This document shows, piece after piece, positions 15,596 through 27,300 of a stretch of DNA of 64,000 bases. Source of the DNA: Butyriboletus loyo. Taxonomy: Eukaryota > Basidiomycota > Agaricomycetes > Boletales > Boletaceae. Under the pieces are notes generated by a model. The model searched no databases, had not been told where the DNA came from, and saw nothing but the letters and a program-made list of their open reading frames with translations. How positions within the stretch are numbered: the stretch's first letter is position 1; each line of letters starts with the position of its first letter. The stretch is taken from NCBI GenBank assembly GCA_038093515.1, contig JBBPSI010000055.1, positions 1 through 64,000 on the forward strand, read 5' to 3'. The position numbers and the translations under genes are program-made.

Positions 15596-17147
15596 TCACC
15601 AATCGTCGTCGTCGTCGGAAAAATCGTCTGCAATGGTGGGTCGAGGCCCAGGTGGCAAGTCGTTTGGGTCAACGTCGACGTCGTTCGGATCCACCTCCGC
15701 ATTCGTTTGTTGTTGAGGAGGTGCAAGCACCTGCGCACAATCAGGCTGATGAGACGCTCGTTCTTTGTGCTGTTCGTCGATGGCAAGTCCTTGCGCCATC
15801 CACGTCCACATACGTAGCTGTAAACTGTAGCGATGTGGAGATGACGACGAGTTCATGGTGTCGGCGTAGCGGGACTTACAGACTATCGTCGCCGGCACAC
15901 GTCCTGGTATCCGTTTGCACGTGTAACACTTTGGCGCTGTGAGGGACGGTATGCCCTGGATTGGTCTCCATCAGGGCCTTGACAAGCTTTTGCGTGTCGA
16001 CGATACTGGGTCCTGCGAGGATGGCAGGGTTAGCTGTATCCTCCACCTTGTGTCGGTTCTGCACATGTCGATCAGACGAGATATCGATACGTCTACGATA
16101 AGAGGTCATACCCTGACAGGCGCAAATGGGAGCATGTTTGAGAGCCCAGAGGACCACGAGTCGGCATTGATGCCCGCACGCGAAAGCAGTCCGCGCGCCA
16201 TTTCTTCGTCGTGCACGAGTACTATCAAAGGAATCCCGCTCTTGTTTACATCGTGGCTGAGCAAGTTTCGCAACCGCGAGTAGAGCCCCGCTTGATCGTC
16301 CTCGATGACCTCGGAAAAGTAGGGATTCTAGAAGCCCAAGGTCAAGGTGAGTACGCGGGGCGTTCAGCAGTGCACGTTACCCTAGAGGCAGGATTCTTCA
16401 TCCTCAGGTTCAACTTGAGATGGACCGTCGAACCTGTGAATTGTTCGAAAAAGGACGGGAACAAGGCGTCCGTCCAGCCAACCTCGATCAGCCGAGGGTC
16501 CTGCAAGCGTTCATCTCGGCGCCGGTTATCGACGCTCCACTCTCCGAGTACGAGCGACACGACGCGTACGCAACTCAACCAGGGTGGCGAAACCATTCCG
16601 ACCTTGCCTGGCTCGAGATCCCTTGTGAGAAGTCTGTATAGAGTCCTGTACAGAGACGTTGGCCGGCTCATGGCAAGCAAGTGACATGGCACCTACCTTT
16701 GTTGTTCAAAATACGCCCTATAATGAACGACATCCGATCCCGTCTTGACATACCCTCGATTCGCCTGACTATTGTCCTGTGATTCCTCGTATTCGCGCCT
16801 GTTCTTGTTTCGCGGACGTTGCTTGTACGTCGCGATCTTGGCCGAGAGCTCGTTGAGAGAGTTAAAGTAGATGGGTGACAGTGAAAGAAACGCGGAAGCT
16901 TGCCATGGATCTCTTGGAATTACCAGACGGTGCTTGTGTGTAAACTCGTGCATTTGCTCGCTCGTCATCAGCAAGTAAGATGCACCTGAAGGGAGGATTC
17001 CTGGTAAACATAAGATATCATTGTGCAGGTGATGGGTTACATGAACATACCCAAGACAAGCTCGATAGGCGAGTCCTGGCCCCGTGGTCGGAAAAGCCTG
17101 TATTTCGTAGAAGAAATAGCTTCAATCATAGGTTTGTCATCGTACAT
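15596..17147 (-). CDS. Gfd2/YDR514C-like protein with RNase-H-like (DEDDh-type) domain
   Basis: Spliced gene of about five exons, roughly 430 residues. Exon 1 starts MYDDKPMIEA at 17147; the next exon runs through MHEFTHKHRLVIPR. The middle exons carry what looks like the nuclease fold: VVSLVLGEWS then LIEVGW, then PLIVLVHDEEMARGLL, then SIVDTQKLVKAL. The order of these strands matches the C-terminal domain shared by yeast Gfd2 and YDR514C and many basidiomycete hypotheticals (family knowledge). The C-terminus is acidic (DDFSDDDDDW). The first acidic residue of the nuclease site is not obvious (LVLGEW), and the NAGNDAxYT motif usual near the end is not clear in my model around 15880, so either an exon edge is wrong or the site is degenerate. 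The role is unknown. Confidence 0.6.
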
Positions 17148-17442
17148 TTTGAACCTGGATTCCAGTCAGTCGTAACACGTTCAAATCGAGCCCAGCGATA
17201 CTCGCCACCCGTTTGAATGGGCTTTATAGCCCGATATCTGGTAAAAAGCGGACTCTGGGTACATTGGATCTTGGTGGTACAAAGAAAGTGGCAACGTTCG
17301 CGGCTGAAGCGCGATGGTCTCGAAGATTATATAGGTCCACGTGACGTCGGAAACGCGTTGGTGATAGTCACGAGACTGTCATTACAATCCACACGGCCTC
17401 TCCAGGTTGCACCTCGGGCTCCGCATTTTCGCTTATACCACC

Positions 17443-19640
17443 ATGTCGACTCCGCCTACTGCAGATGCATTTCGATCTTGAAACGACGAGCTCATCGGCA
17501 TTCGACCATACTCCTACACCATTTGATTATACTGTTACTCATATGTTTTTTCCTGTTGAGCTTCCTAAATACAACGACTATATTTTAGAAAACGATCTTT
17601 CACTAGCTCATGCAGCATGCGCTGCTGCCCATCGACACGCTTATAGCGCACACGTCTGAGCCTCAATGGTATCGCATCACAAAGATACCAGCTTGCAAGC
17701 CTCCGCCCAGTCTGAACGCCTCGATAGAGGCCACGTCATCTCCCAGCTGCGTGAAATGCAAACAGGAGGTACGCTCAGATGCTCTCTGTAGATCTGTGCT
17801 GATAATCGGTTTTTCATCCGACCTCAAAATGCTGCGGTTGTCCTCACGAAGCGGGAGAGTTGTACACTGTTCGAACCTTTCGAGGTGTTCCCAGGCAATG
17901 ATACTGTAGAGAAGACGGTAGGGTCTCTGGTATCCCTGGTCGGCCGTCGAGGTGCCGAGCGAGGTATTTGACGACGGGTAATTTCAATTCAAGCTCGCCA
18001 ATTTTCTCTCTCGCCCCAACGTTGTCGACTCCGACCTTCCCTCCCCTCCCGCCGATCGTTCGCAATATATCACTGCACTTCTGGCGGGCATCTTGCAAGG
18101 TGTTGGTTGCACTACTGATATTCTTCGCATCACCAAGCGTGTTTGTGATGATGTTGTCCAGCGGGAAAGGTTCAATGGCTCAGCCGAGGTTGTTTGCCGT
18201 CGCTCGTCCCTTTGGCTTCTCATCAGGGTCGCAATACAGACATCCGTTGATCGCTCTCCTCTTGGACGCACCTCCTACAATGAATCCATGTTATCTTTCA
18301 TATATACCCTTGCAAGGGATCCAAACAACGCATAGCTTTCCAGTGATCAGCTTCATCTGATGTCATCTAAAATCTTCCGACGTTAAGCAAGCTTGGTTCT
18401 TCTACCCCCGACTGGCTCTCTGAACTGGCGCCAAAGACATGCACTTGTCTTCGAGGGATTCTTGATGCCAGATGGAAGCAGATGAGTACCCACGCATCCC
18501 TATTTCGAAATCCTTCCTAGGAGGAACTAGGGAGAGACACACAGCTGTCGCTCCTGGACAGTCGTGAATACATTCGCAACGCTCTCGCGAATCATCCCCG
18601 CACACCCTTCGATACTGCTTTCCACCCCAGCCATCATCGTCGCGGCACTGTTTGTTGATGACCTCTTGTCATCAAATGGGTTCTTTTCATATGATGCCGA
18701 CCCTAAGGTTACTCTCTATGACGTCGAGAAATCGGTTGAGTAGGGCATCGACAATTGGTTTGCCTGTGTCATGAATGTGGGGGAGGCATGCGCATAGCTC
18801 GATATTTTGATGGATGAATACATGATCAAGGCTAGCACTGGCAGTCGGTTGGCCAGAAATCCAGAAGATTATTCCATTATGTTCCCGACTGCGATTGAGC
18901 TTTTTATCGCACTCGACAAGCTAGGCTAGCTGTGAAGGAGATTCCTCTCTGACTACTCCCCTGAAATCCCTGGAGAAAATCAATGCTACACACCGGGAAA
19001 TCCTTCATAGATATTATTGGAATCGCGATGCATATGACAACGAACCCGTCTGTGTGCCAGACAAGCGTGCAGCGCGACGCGCGGCATGTTTATTTCCCCC
19101 GAATGCTACTGGACCGTCCCTGGAAGACTGCCAGTGACTACTTGATCCCAGAGTCGGACTGGGAGCTTCACTGCTGCATCTGTCGTTCACCGCTGGCCCT
19201 CCAATATGCTCATTATCAATATTATATCGAACTGGGCAGAACTGTGGAACGGCAACATCCGTGCCATCTGCTAGTGAATCATTTCTGCACGACGGCCCGG
19301 GAATACAGTCAAATCCCGATCTCGTGCAGACACTACTGAACAAGATACACTCCACCCTGGAGAAGAGGGAGGTGATTTTTCTTACTTCTCGAAATGGCGT
19401 ACCGTTCACTATGCCACCGAGTCGCCTTCCTCTCAATGCTCATAGCATTTGTTAAGCAATCGCAATCTCATTTGGGCGATCCACAGATCCATCATGGTTG
19501 GCTACAAGATTTTGGATGGATATAGTCCCACTGAGGAGATCCTGCAGCATCATATTCACAGGTTCAGCCTCGAGGAGTGGGATTTGGGCCAGCACGGGGA
19601 GAAGCATATTATCGGTGACGCTGTAACTTGACGCTTGCGA
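17443..19640 (+). pseudogene. Decayed gene for a DUF6606-domain protein
   Basis: Starts with ATG at 17443 but soon meets stops. Family-like pieces then appear in order, in shifting frames: THMFFPVELPKYND, SERLDRGHVISQLREMQTG, then LANFLS, a helix around ITKRVCDDVVQRERFNG, WLLIRVAIQTS, NPEDYSIMFPTAIELFIALD and SDYSPEIP. These match the N-terminal DUF6606 domain of the very large (over 3,000-residue) fungal proteins that also carry DUF3638/DUF3645. More than ten stops or frameshifts interrupt it, and the C-terminal two-thirds are absent: TYS1 begins on the other strand at 20.0 kb. A weaker piece (RYLASHILPRL) near 19.94 kb may be a further scrap. Function is unknown; this copy is dead. Confidence 0.75.
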
Positions 19641-20036
19641 ATGATACTCCCGCATTGGACCAACTACTCTCCACTCTTCGGACCAACCACTCCATCAAAC
19701 GGGCATACATCACCCGTCTCGATGCCAGCGTATAACATGTTCGCGAGGATCCCCGAATACCACACAGAGTAGCAGCGGAGATTCTCATCCAGCCACTGAA
19801 GAAGTGCTACGCACAGTGTAGAGTAACCTACATGGATGCCCCGGCGATCCTCAAGCAGGGTCTTGGTCCCTGGTGAGCGTGAACAAGTACTAGAGCGATT
19901 TGGCGACTGATTACAACAGATGTCCTCTTGCGATATCTCGCATCCCATATTCTGCCCCGGCTTCGAGACAGAAAGTTTCAGGACTCAATATGTAGTACTC
20001 GCTACACCTGCTATCGACCTACACGAAATACGATCG
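19641..20036. other. Intergenic between the DUF6606 relic and TYS1
   Basis: No intact gene. Possible last scraps of the DUF6606 relic and the 3' UTR of the tyrosyl-tRNA synthetase. Confidence 0.4.
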
Positions 20037-21629
20037 TCATCCCGGCTCTCCATCGGGCTGACCCGCAAGTACCTCAGATGGCGTCGTCGCGTCATTCATG
20101 ACACCATCGACGGCTTTGGCGTTTTTGCCTTTTCCTGGTGGTGGAGGATGATACACCTTCTCCTGGGGAAGTTCACGTAAGCGTGTAGTACACGGTCCGA
20201 CTGGAGACAACCAGACTTGCCTTCTTCTTCTTGGGCTCTTTCTTTGCATTTGGATCTGGGTACGCGAGTTGCTCGATCTTTTGCCATTCCTCGTTTTCCA
20301 GGAACGCTGCCCGTATAGGCTCCAACAAACTGATGATTGCATCTCGTACGCTCGCCTTGAGATCACCTGGATGTACCTTCCTTGCCGCAAAATCGTCCTC
20401 CAGCTCTTGGTAGGTTTTGTAATGACTCGGTCCTCCACCCTTCTCCCGAGCGATGGTAAATACTGTCCCTTCTGGCGCGTCTTCCGTCACAAATGGCTTT
20501 TGAGATCCCGTCGACTCCCTGCCCTCTTCTTCATCTTCGCCCGTATCTCCCCGTGATCGTTCCAAACGTAGTTCGCTTATGGGTATCAACACGGCCTTGG
20601 TGAACGCGAGCAACCCGTTCTCCATCACGTTCCCTTCCTCGCAAAACGCTTTCTTGATCTTTTTCTTCACAGCTTCCGGTGTGTCCAAAAAGTCTATCTT
20701 CGAATCTGGGTCCGAAGACGACATCTTGCCGCCCATCAAACCCGGGATCATCGTGTTCATCAGATGAGCCCGCTTGGCATAACCCAATCTCGGCAAGTAC
20801 AGTTCTGCGTAGGTGAAAATCTTGCGCTGTCCAAAAAAAAAAAAGAGTTCAGATCCCCCACCGACGCGACGCCGAGACACACCTGGTCTGCCCCTCCAAA
20901 TTGAAAATCGACACCGAGGTACTGCTCGTCGAGCGCTTGTAGCCCGGGGTAAATTAGTCCGCTCAACAGCGGGCTTTCGACCTGCTTCACGACCTCCGAT
21001 CCCGCCTTCTTGGCATCGTGCTCCGTCACGATCGTGCAGAGCTTGTAATTGTCCAAGTTGTACTCTCGAGAGAGCTGGTAGCCAGAACCTTGTACGAACG
21101 TCAGTTTCGACGTGGGTATACCGAGCGAGGTGAAGACGGCTCGTAAAATAAATTCGTAGTATTTCGTCCTGTGAGCGACGAGGTCTAAGGGCGCCTTTAG
21201 GTTATCGAGGAATGCATGGACGTCTGAGATGTATGCGCGTGTGTGCGATCAGGGATTAGGTCCTGTTGCGATCAAGATAGGGTCGACGTACCGGCGAGGA
21301 GAATCTTGACCTCTACGCCCGCTCTAAGAAAATCTGCGATCTTGGTCAACGGAACAAAGTATCCGATGTGCGCTGCATAGGGGATTGATGAGTCCTTGAA
21401 AAAGTTTCGGACAACGGGGAACATACGGCGTCCGGTTGGTGTGGTTCCTATCACGGGCCAAGTCAGTCAGTCCCTTCGATCGAGGGTAGGAAACAAGGTG
21501 CGCACCCCAGTAGGCTTTGGGCGATCTGCCCTCGGCAAGAATACCCTTGATGATATCGCCTCCAAGAACTTCCTGAAGTCGGCGAGTGATCAAGTTGTAC
21601 TTTTTCTCCACTTGTTCTTCCGATGCCAT
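20037..21629 (-). CDS. TYS1: Cytosolic tyrosyl-tRNA synthetase
   Basis: Charges tRNA-Tyr with tyrosine; class Ic synthetase of the eukaryotic/archaeal type. Six exons, about 410 residues. It starts [14 protein letters not shown]. The HIGH-like signature reads GRPHIGYFVP, rebuilt across two introns. The second ATP-binding signature is [14 protein letters not shown]. In between come the tyrosine-binding helices ([17 protein letters not shown]). The C-terminal exon ([16 protein letters not shown]) is reached only through a GC-AG intron at 20163-20220; without it the protein would end in a false tail after a lysine run. The tail ending DGEPG is short and lacks an EMAP II-like domain, as in fungi. 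An A/T-rich tract (12 T on the coding strand) sits at the acceptor near 20828-20839. Confidence 0.95.
20163..20220 (-). other. GC-AG intron in TYS1
   Basis: 58 nt, donor GCAAGT after a lysine run, acceptor CCCCAG. Removing it joins the KKKK end to [12 protein letters not shown], the usual end of fungal TyrRS. Confidence 0.85.
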
Positions 21630-22314
21630 CTTGGGTCAAAGGACGTAGTGGTGGGCGCGAAGGTGTGTATCTACGAGCAAGTGACTCGAATCGCACCGGA
21701 TAACCAACTTTTTGCCACGTGCCACTTCAAACAAACTGATCGGATACTCAGTACCGAAAGCATTCTCTTTGCTTCGACTCCTCGACTTCAGTCACTAGTT
21801 TGATATGTAATAGGCTCAAATACAAGCACTCTCTAGTACAAACTAACAGATATCGCCATCATTACACGTGGGTTAGGATTCTCGCGTTCACAAGTGTTTT
21901 GTCCCAGTGGCCGATACTGGACAAAGCCAAGCAGGAGTCGCTTGACAGTCGATAGTCGCGTCGTAACTTTGTATCCCGGAAACCTGCGTGTAGCTGATCG
22001 CCAGCTCTGGCTGGCGCCTCATAGCAACCCTGTGACCAAGTGAGCATGCAAAGATATGAAAAAGCAAACATACACACCACAGATGGTAAAGGGATCCTCA
22101 GAGACGCTCAAGGGACATCTATCGTGACGATCGATTTCAGTCTGTGACTTTGGTCCTCGCTGGGTGGACAACGACCATCAGTTCAGAGTCGAGAGAGAAT
22201 CGTAGCCAGAACTCACCGGGTCACAGGTCACAAAAGAAATAGGGCGCTCTTGTTTTTGGAGATTTTTTGATTTTCATCGTTTTCTATCATGGTCGTTCTG
22301 GTTGATTGTTTTTC
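21630..22314. other. TYS1 upstream region and 3' side of the next gene
   Basis: No supported gene. Contains the TYS1 promoter (minus strand) and the 3' flank of the gene that ends at 22315. A small minus frame at 21862-22080 matches nothing. Confidence 0.5.
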
Positions 22315-24947
22315 TCAGGATTTCTTCTTTTTTTTTGGCGTTTTTGCTTTTCTACTTTCGCTGGCAGACGAGACGAATAGAGGTTTCTCGCGACAGCTGT
22401 GGAAGCCCGAAATCAATACCCGGTGACTGACAAGGAACTAGCGACGTACCACTGGGGAGGATGGCCATGAATCGTTTCCGGGTCAATGCGTATAGAGTCA
22501 AGACGCTTCTTGAGAGCCTTCGTCGATTCGTTGGAGGGACGACCCCGCTTTCCCTTCGATCGTGTAATTTTGGCGCATGACCAAAGTGGAAGCGACGAGA
22601 ATGGGTCACAGCGTGAACACAGAGACGAGGGTTCTTGAATGGTACCAGATGGGAGCTGGATCCTCTTCCGATGCAAGCGTAAACCAGTAGGCTTCGGTGG
22701 AACGGGCGGCTTGGTGGAATCTTCCCTCCTAAGTGTGTGGTACCGAGAAGAAGCGGGCTGAATTTTACAACCTTCATCCCAGTCCGATGAACGGTGCCGT
22801 TCCTGTAGGTGTTCGTTAGCTTCCATGACGAGCGTAAAGTGAAGGAAGGCTACCTCGAAGCTAGAGCGTCTTTCAAGGCTATGAAGAGAACGAGAAGAAT
22901 GTCCCGGCATTCCGGAGAGGCTAGGCGGGGTTTCTGTAGAGATGACGGTCCCACCAAAAGCCTTCTGAAAGTACAAAGTAAGCAAATAAGCTACGAAAAA
23001 TGTAAAAGAACATACCCTCAAGTTGAGACATCCTGGAACCCTCCGGAGTCGGCGAGCTTGGGATTCCGGAGGACAGACTTCCTCGTGTAGTAAAATCGTC
23101 TCGCGTGTTGTCTCAATCGACGACGTACTCGGCACTGTTGGAAGTCTAATCGGATTCTGGCCAAAGATAATTAGAGACAAATGCAAACCGATTCTACTAC
23201 AACGGCTTACCTTCAAGTCTATAAATTTCCTTACTCTACGAAGTGTTTTTACAGGATTGAGCACGGACGACGAGCTAGGATCGTTATTTGTGTCCACAGT
23301 CGTGACGGAGGTCGAATCCATGCTTAAAGATGTTGCCTCAAAAGGTCCCGTGCCTTCTGCCAGGGATGTCGTAGGCGTAGAGTCGACTTCAGCCATGAAA
23401 TCGAGATGCGATGTGCGCTGGCATCTGAACTGCAATGTTTTTCTGTACTGAGAGATGGGACGTCGGAAAGAAAGCGGAGGAGTTTGGCCAGCCGCTTCGA
23501 TCTCGTACTCGTCCGCGAGTGACTCCTCAGAGATACGCGTAAGGAGTCTCGGGACATAGGTAGCTAACACTTCCCAGACATTGTCGATCCCATCTGCAAT
23601 ATCCACCGCCCTATGATCCGAGCGGCCTTGTTTCTCGTCCGATATAGGATCTTCCATCTGACTTGATAGCGAGAGTTCAATGGCGCAAGTCGGAGTCATG
23701 CCCACATCAGCGTCGAACTTTGTGGTACAGACCAAGGAGTAGGGAGGCGAGACCGCAAGAGACTCGCCAGCCTCTTCTGCCCCGTCCTCTTCATCGGCCG
23801 AGTAAACAGAACTGTTATCAGCGTCCTGAGAAGATACACCGAAAGAAGATGCTCGTGGATTCACTAGCGTCCGGTGTGCGGCAGAATCTGCTAGTGAATC
23901 ATCGGAAAAGTAAGAAGAAAGCTTTGGAACGGGCTCGGCTAGCTTCCTCTTCATGTCCGACAACGCCCGATTTATGGCGTTCTGTTTCTGAGACTCGACC
24001 TCAGAGGTCCACTCCTCCTCTTGACTTGAATGGAAAGAGAAGTTGTCAAACTCCCACTCAAGGTCTTCGTCCGAAAACTCAGACGACTGAGCAGGTTTTT
24101 TGGGTTCCGCGTATTCAAACGGACAGAGTAAGAGGGTTGTTTGATCCGCGAGGGTGATGGCAGATGGTGCTGTGGAAGCCACTGGGGAAGAAGAAATAGA
24201 GGTAGGGTGGGACAAAGGTAAAGGAACGAGGTTGCCGGAAGACTGAGGTTCGTGTAGCGAGGAAGAAGTAGGAGAGCAATGTGACAACAATCGGACAAGA
24301 GTCTGGCAAAAATCGTGCCTCGCCTTCTCTACCGTTTGGTCAAGCGCACGACGTCGAGAAAACAGTCGCTCAAACTCCAACCAGCTTTGGGCAACAACAG
24401 CCATGCATCGGAGATGATCTTCGTCCTCTTCGTCTTGTTCGTCCAAAGGGACCGGGGCGGACTTGGCTAGCGAAGACGAGAAATCCAGGGAACTGGAAAT
24501 GCCGACATCGAGAGCTGTCGTTGAGAAAGGAGGCTCTACAGAAATCAAATCGCTGGGTTCTCTGGAGAGTTCGACACGTTTCGGGGACCCATGGTCGAAC
24601 AGTTGCCTGAGATCCTCCTTCGCCGACTTGACCTTCCGAGCAATGAGTTCTCTCGGCTTCAGTTTGTGAAAATCGCCATTCAGCACGGCCGTACATTGTG
24701 CTTTGAGCGACCCTCCTTCTGCCAAGAGGTTGATATGGGGCTACAGCGCGGTAGGTTCGTCAGACAGCCTGGTGCGGAATCAACGAGCTATGCATACCAT
24801 AGACTTTGCCTTTGGAACACCAGCGCTCCTCAGACTCTGCATGCTAAGCTTGGCGAGCCGCCTCCTGGGTGTTTCGCCAGCGGTTGAATCGGACAAACGA
24901 GTGACATCCTCGAAAGAGGCGTGTTTGTTCTTGATCAACAAAACCAT
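22315..24947 (-). CDS. Unrecognised Ser-rich, probably nuclear or signalling protein
   Basis: I do not recognise the family. Six exons give roughly 730 residues. It starts MVLLIKNKHASFED, the only in-frame ATG about 100 nt below a TATAAATA box. Exon 2 begins PHINLLAEGG after a GTATGC...TGTAG intron. The protein is rich in Ser, Glu and Asp, with a short helical part (residues about 120-175: WLEFERLFSRRRALDQTVEKA) and an SH3-type proline motif (KPPVPPKP). A basic C-terminus ends KKKKKS, reached by splicing at CAGTG/GTACGTC. Three introns (23157-23210, 22965-23015, 22803-22853) are stop-free and divisible by three. An apparent hydrophobic segment (FFVAYLLTLYF) is intron, not a membrane helix. 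No catalytic motif is visible. Confidence 0.7.
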
Positions 24948-25050
24948 AATGAAGACGAAGAGGTAAGGTATAGTAGAAGACAGTAAGGATGGCAGAGGAT
25001 GTAGGGAACGCGCAGCGTGTTTCTGGAGGGAAGAGGGTAGGCTCACCTCG

Positions 25051-25058
25051 TATTTATA
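25051..25058 (-). promoter_or_regulatory. TATA box of the 22.3-24.9 kb gene
   Basis: TATAAATA on the minus strand, 104 nt upstream of the ATG at 24947. It helps decide that start, since an upstream in-frame GTG would lie too near the box. Confidence 0.6.
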
Positions 25059-25635
25059 TGGCAGAGACTGCCAGCCACCCGGTCCTGGAATGCTACGGCG
25101 TCAGAAGTGCGAGTGAGATGATGACATCACGAGTGTACTCACTCTCGCTGGGTCTAATATCGGGACCAAACTCATCGCTGATCTCTGCGATGCGCGTACT
25201 TCTGAAGGCACCAGAGACTCCCTGTACAATTTGATGGATGTGATATAACCTGCGTGCTGTTCCCAAGCTGTGAGCGCGCCAACTCTTTCCAGACGAACTT
25301 GCAGTACATACCTTGAATTTTCTGACCCCATGCGAGGCCAGGTTTCGCATCAGACTAGTGCGTCTTGCTTCCAGTAACCGTATCGCCTTCAAGCCGGTCC
25401 TCCTGAATCTCATACTGGGTTGTCAATGCAATAATCATTGTATTCAGAGGTCACTATTTGGTCTCGTTTGACATTATGAGGAGAGCAAGCTATCAACGAT
25501 TTGCTGACGCCGGGAATCGAGGAGCTTTCTCATGCAGAGGCATGACCGCTGCTAGCGTGCGGTTTGGCAGGTCCACGGATTCGTGCGGCTGCAGGTTCGA
25601 CATGTCTCACGTAGGCAGACCAAAGAGGCAAACAT

Positions 25636-25766
25636 GGAGGTGAGTGTACCAGGTTTGCCACCGGGTCTGACTGCGCGACACACAGTTCTATTTGTAAAAG
25701 TTTTACTTGGAGGTGAGTCCACCAGGTCTGACTGCGCGGCACACAGTTCTATTTGTGAAAATTTTT
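25636..25766 (+). repeat. Two imperfect tandem copies upstream of ERG25
   Basis: Copy 1 at 25636-25705 and copy 2 at 25709-25766 both begin GGAGGTGAGT and share TCTGACTGCGCG and CACAGTTCTATTTGT. Copy 1 has about 12 extra bases. The rest of 24948-25910 holds no supported gene; a minus frame at 25093-25413 is of unknown value. Confidence 0.75.
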
Positions 25767-25910
25767 CGAGGGTGGTACGACGCTTGAGGATGACATAATC
25801 GACTCTGATTGGTTGTCCGGTCACGCCATGATTAACCGTGTGTAATTCGATTTTTTACTTTAAAAGGGATCCGAGTACGGTCATCGACTTTGTCCGTCGC
25901 TTCCCCCACC

Positions 25911-27142
25911 ATGGCTTTTAACGCGACGGTAGTCGCAGCCGCCCACGAGACTGCTCAGCAAATTTATGCTCATGTCGACCTATCCAAGCTCAGCCAGTTG
26001 GAACAGTTCTGGGCTTCATGGTACATTTGGATCGACAACCCTGTCATTGCTACGGGTCTTTTGAGTTTCTTGTTACACGAAGTAAGTGCCGCGTCTAGCG
26101 TCAGGTGGTATCTCCTGACGTCGAATCGCTCCAAGATTGTATATTTTGGACGCTGCGTTCCTTGGATCATCATCGACGCTATACCATACTTCCAAAAGTG
26201 GAAACTGCAACCTAACAAGGTTCCTACCCCCGCTGAGCAATGGGAATGTACCAAGCAGGTTCTCTTCTCCCATTTCACTATCGAATTGCCCGCCGTCAGT
26301 CATCCGTGATTCTGACAACTCTCAAAGAGACTGAAAATCATGTTTCTAGATCTGGTTGTTCCACCCAATGGCAGAAACGTTGGGTATGCAAACCTACCAA
26401 GTACCCTTCCCATCCTGGCAGACGATGCTCCCCCAAATTGCCATTTTCTTCGTGTTTGAGGACATGTTCCACTACTTTGGTACGAATAAATGACTTTCCC
26501 CGTGGTCACCTTCCCTGACGACCTTGATTTAGCTCACCAAGCGCTTCATTGGGGACCAATGTACAGATATGTTCACAAGATCCACCACAAGTATTCGGCT
26601 CCTTTCGGTCTTGCTGCAGAGTATGCCCACCCTGCTGAGGTGTTCATCCTTGGCACCGGTACGATTGCTGGTCCCATCCTCTATTGCTACTTCACCCGCA
26701 ACCTCCACATCTTCACTGTTTACATTTGGATCACGCTCCGTCTGTTCCAGGCTATCGACTCGCACAGCGGTTATGGTTCGTGTTGTTTGACTCATCCGAG
26801 ATCCATCGCCTTACTCCGGCACTCCTAGACTTCCCCTGGTCGCTACAGCACATCGTTCCATTCTGGTCGGGTGCCGAGCACCACGATTTCCACCACATGG
26901 CTTTCACCAACAACTTCTCTACCTCCTTCCGGTGGTGTGATCGCTTGTTTGGCACGGATGACAGATACCGCGTATACTGTAAGCGCATGGCTGCGAACAA
27001 GGCTGCCCTGAAGGGCAAGAGCAAGGCGGAGCAGGAGGCTGCTGAGCTTCAACTCATGGCTGAGATGGAAGCGGAGGGTCAGCGTGCTGAGGCTATTGCC
27101 GAGGGATCTGTTGAGGAGGACAAGACGGTCAAGGTTCAATAG
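25911..27142 (+). CDS. ERG25: C-4 methylsterol oxidase
   Basis: Di-iron ER membrane oxidase that begins removal of the two C-4 methyl groups in ergosterol synthesis. Five exons give exactly 338 residues: 25911-26081, 26136-26294, 26350-26479, 26533-26775, 26829-27142. The ATG sits in CCACCATGG. The fatty-acid-hydroxylase histidine boxes are all present: [17 protein letters not shown] and HHDFHH. Hydrophobic segments flank them, as in yeast Erg25. Intron 1 is 54 nt, stop-free and in frame, so an unspliced reading would add 18 residues; intron 2 uses the less common donor GTCAGT. The C-terminus carries an Ala/Glu/Lys-rich extension ending DKTVKVQ, without a clear KKXX signal. Confidence 0.96.
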
Positions 27143-27300
27143 AGTACAAGACGTCTTTCGTGTATAGAAATGGAACTTTGATGGTTATCGATCTAGCTGA
27201 ATACTACCATAATATGACATTTGGTTCGTGCCAGGATGTTGAAAAGGGCAAGTGAATCGGGTCGTTCATTCTGACTCGTCGTTCTTGCCACACAGCCTGG

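Noticed and set aside
22965..23015. Apparent transmembrane segment in the 22.3-24.9 kb protein
   Set aside because: It is the translation of a GTATGT...TTTCAG intron.
25046..25046. Upstream start for the 22.3-24.9 kb gene
   Set aside because: The codon is GTG and lies about 5-12 nt from the TATA box, so it would not be in the mRNA.
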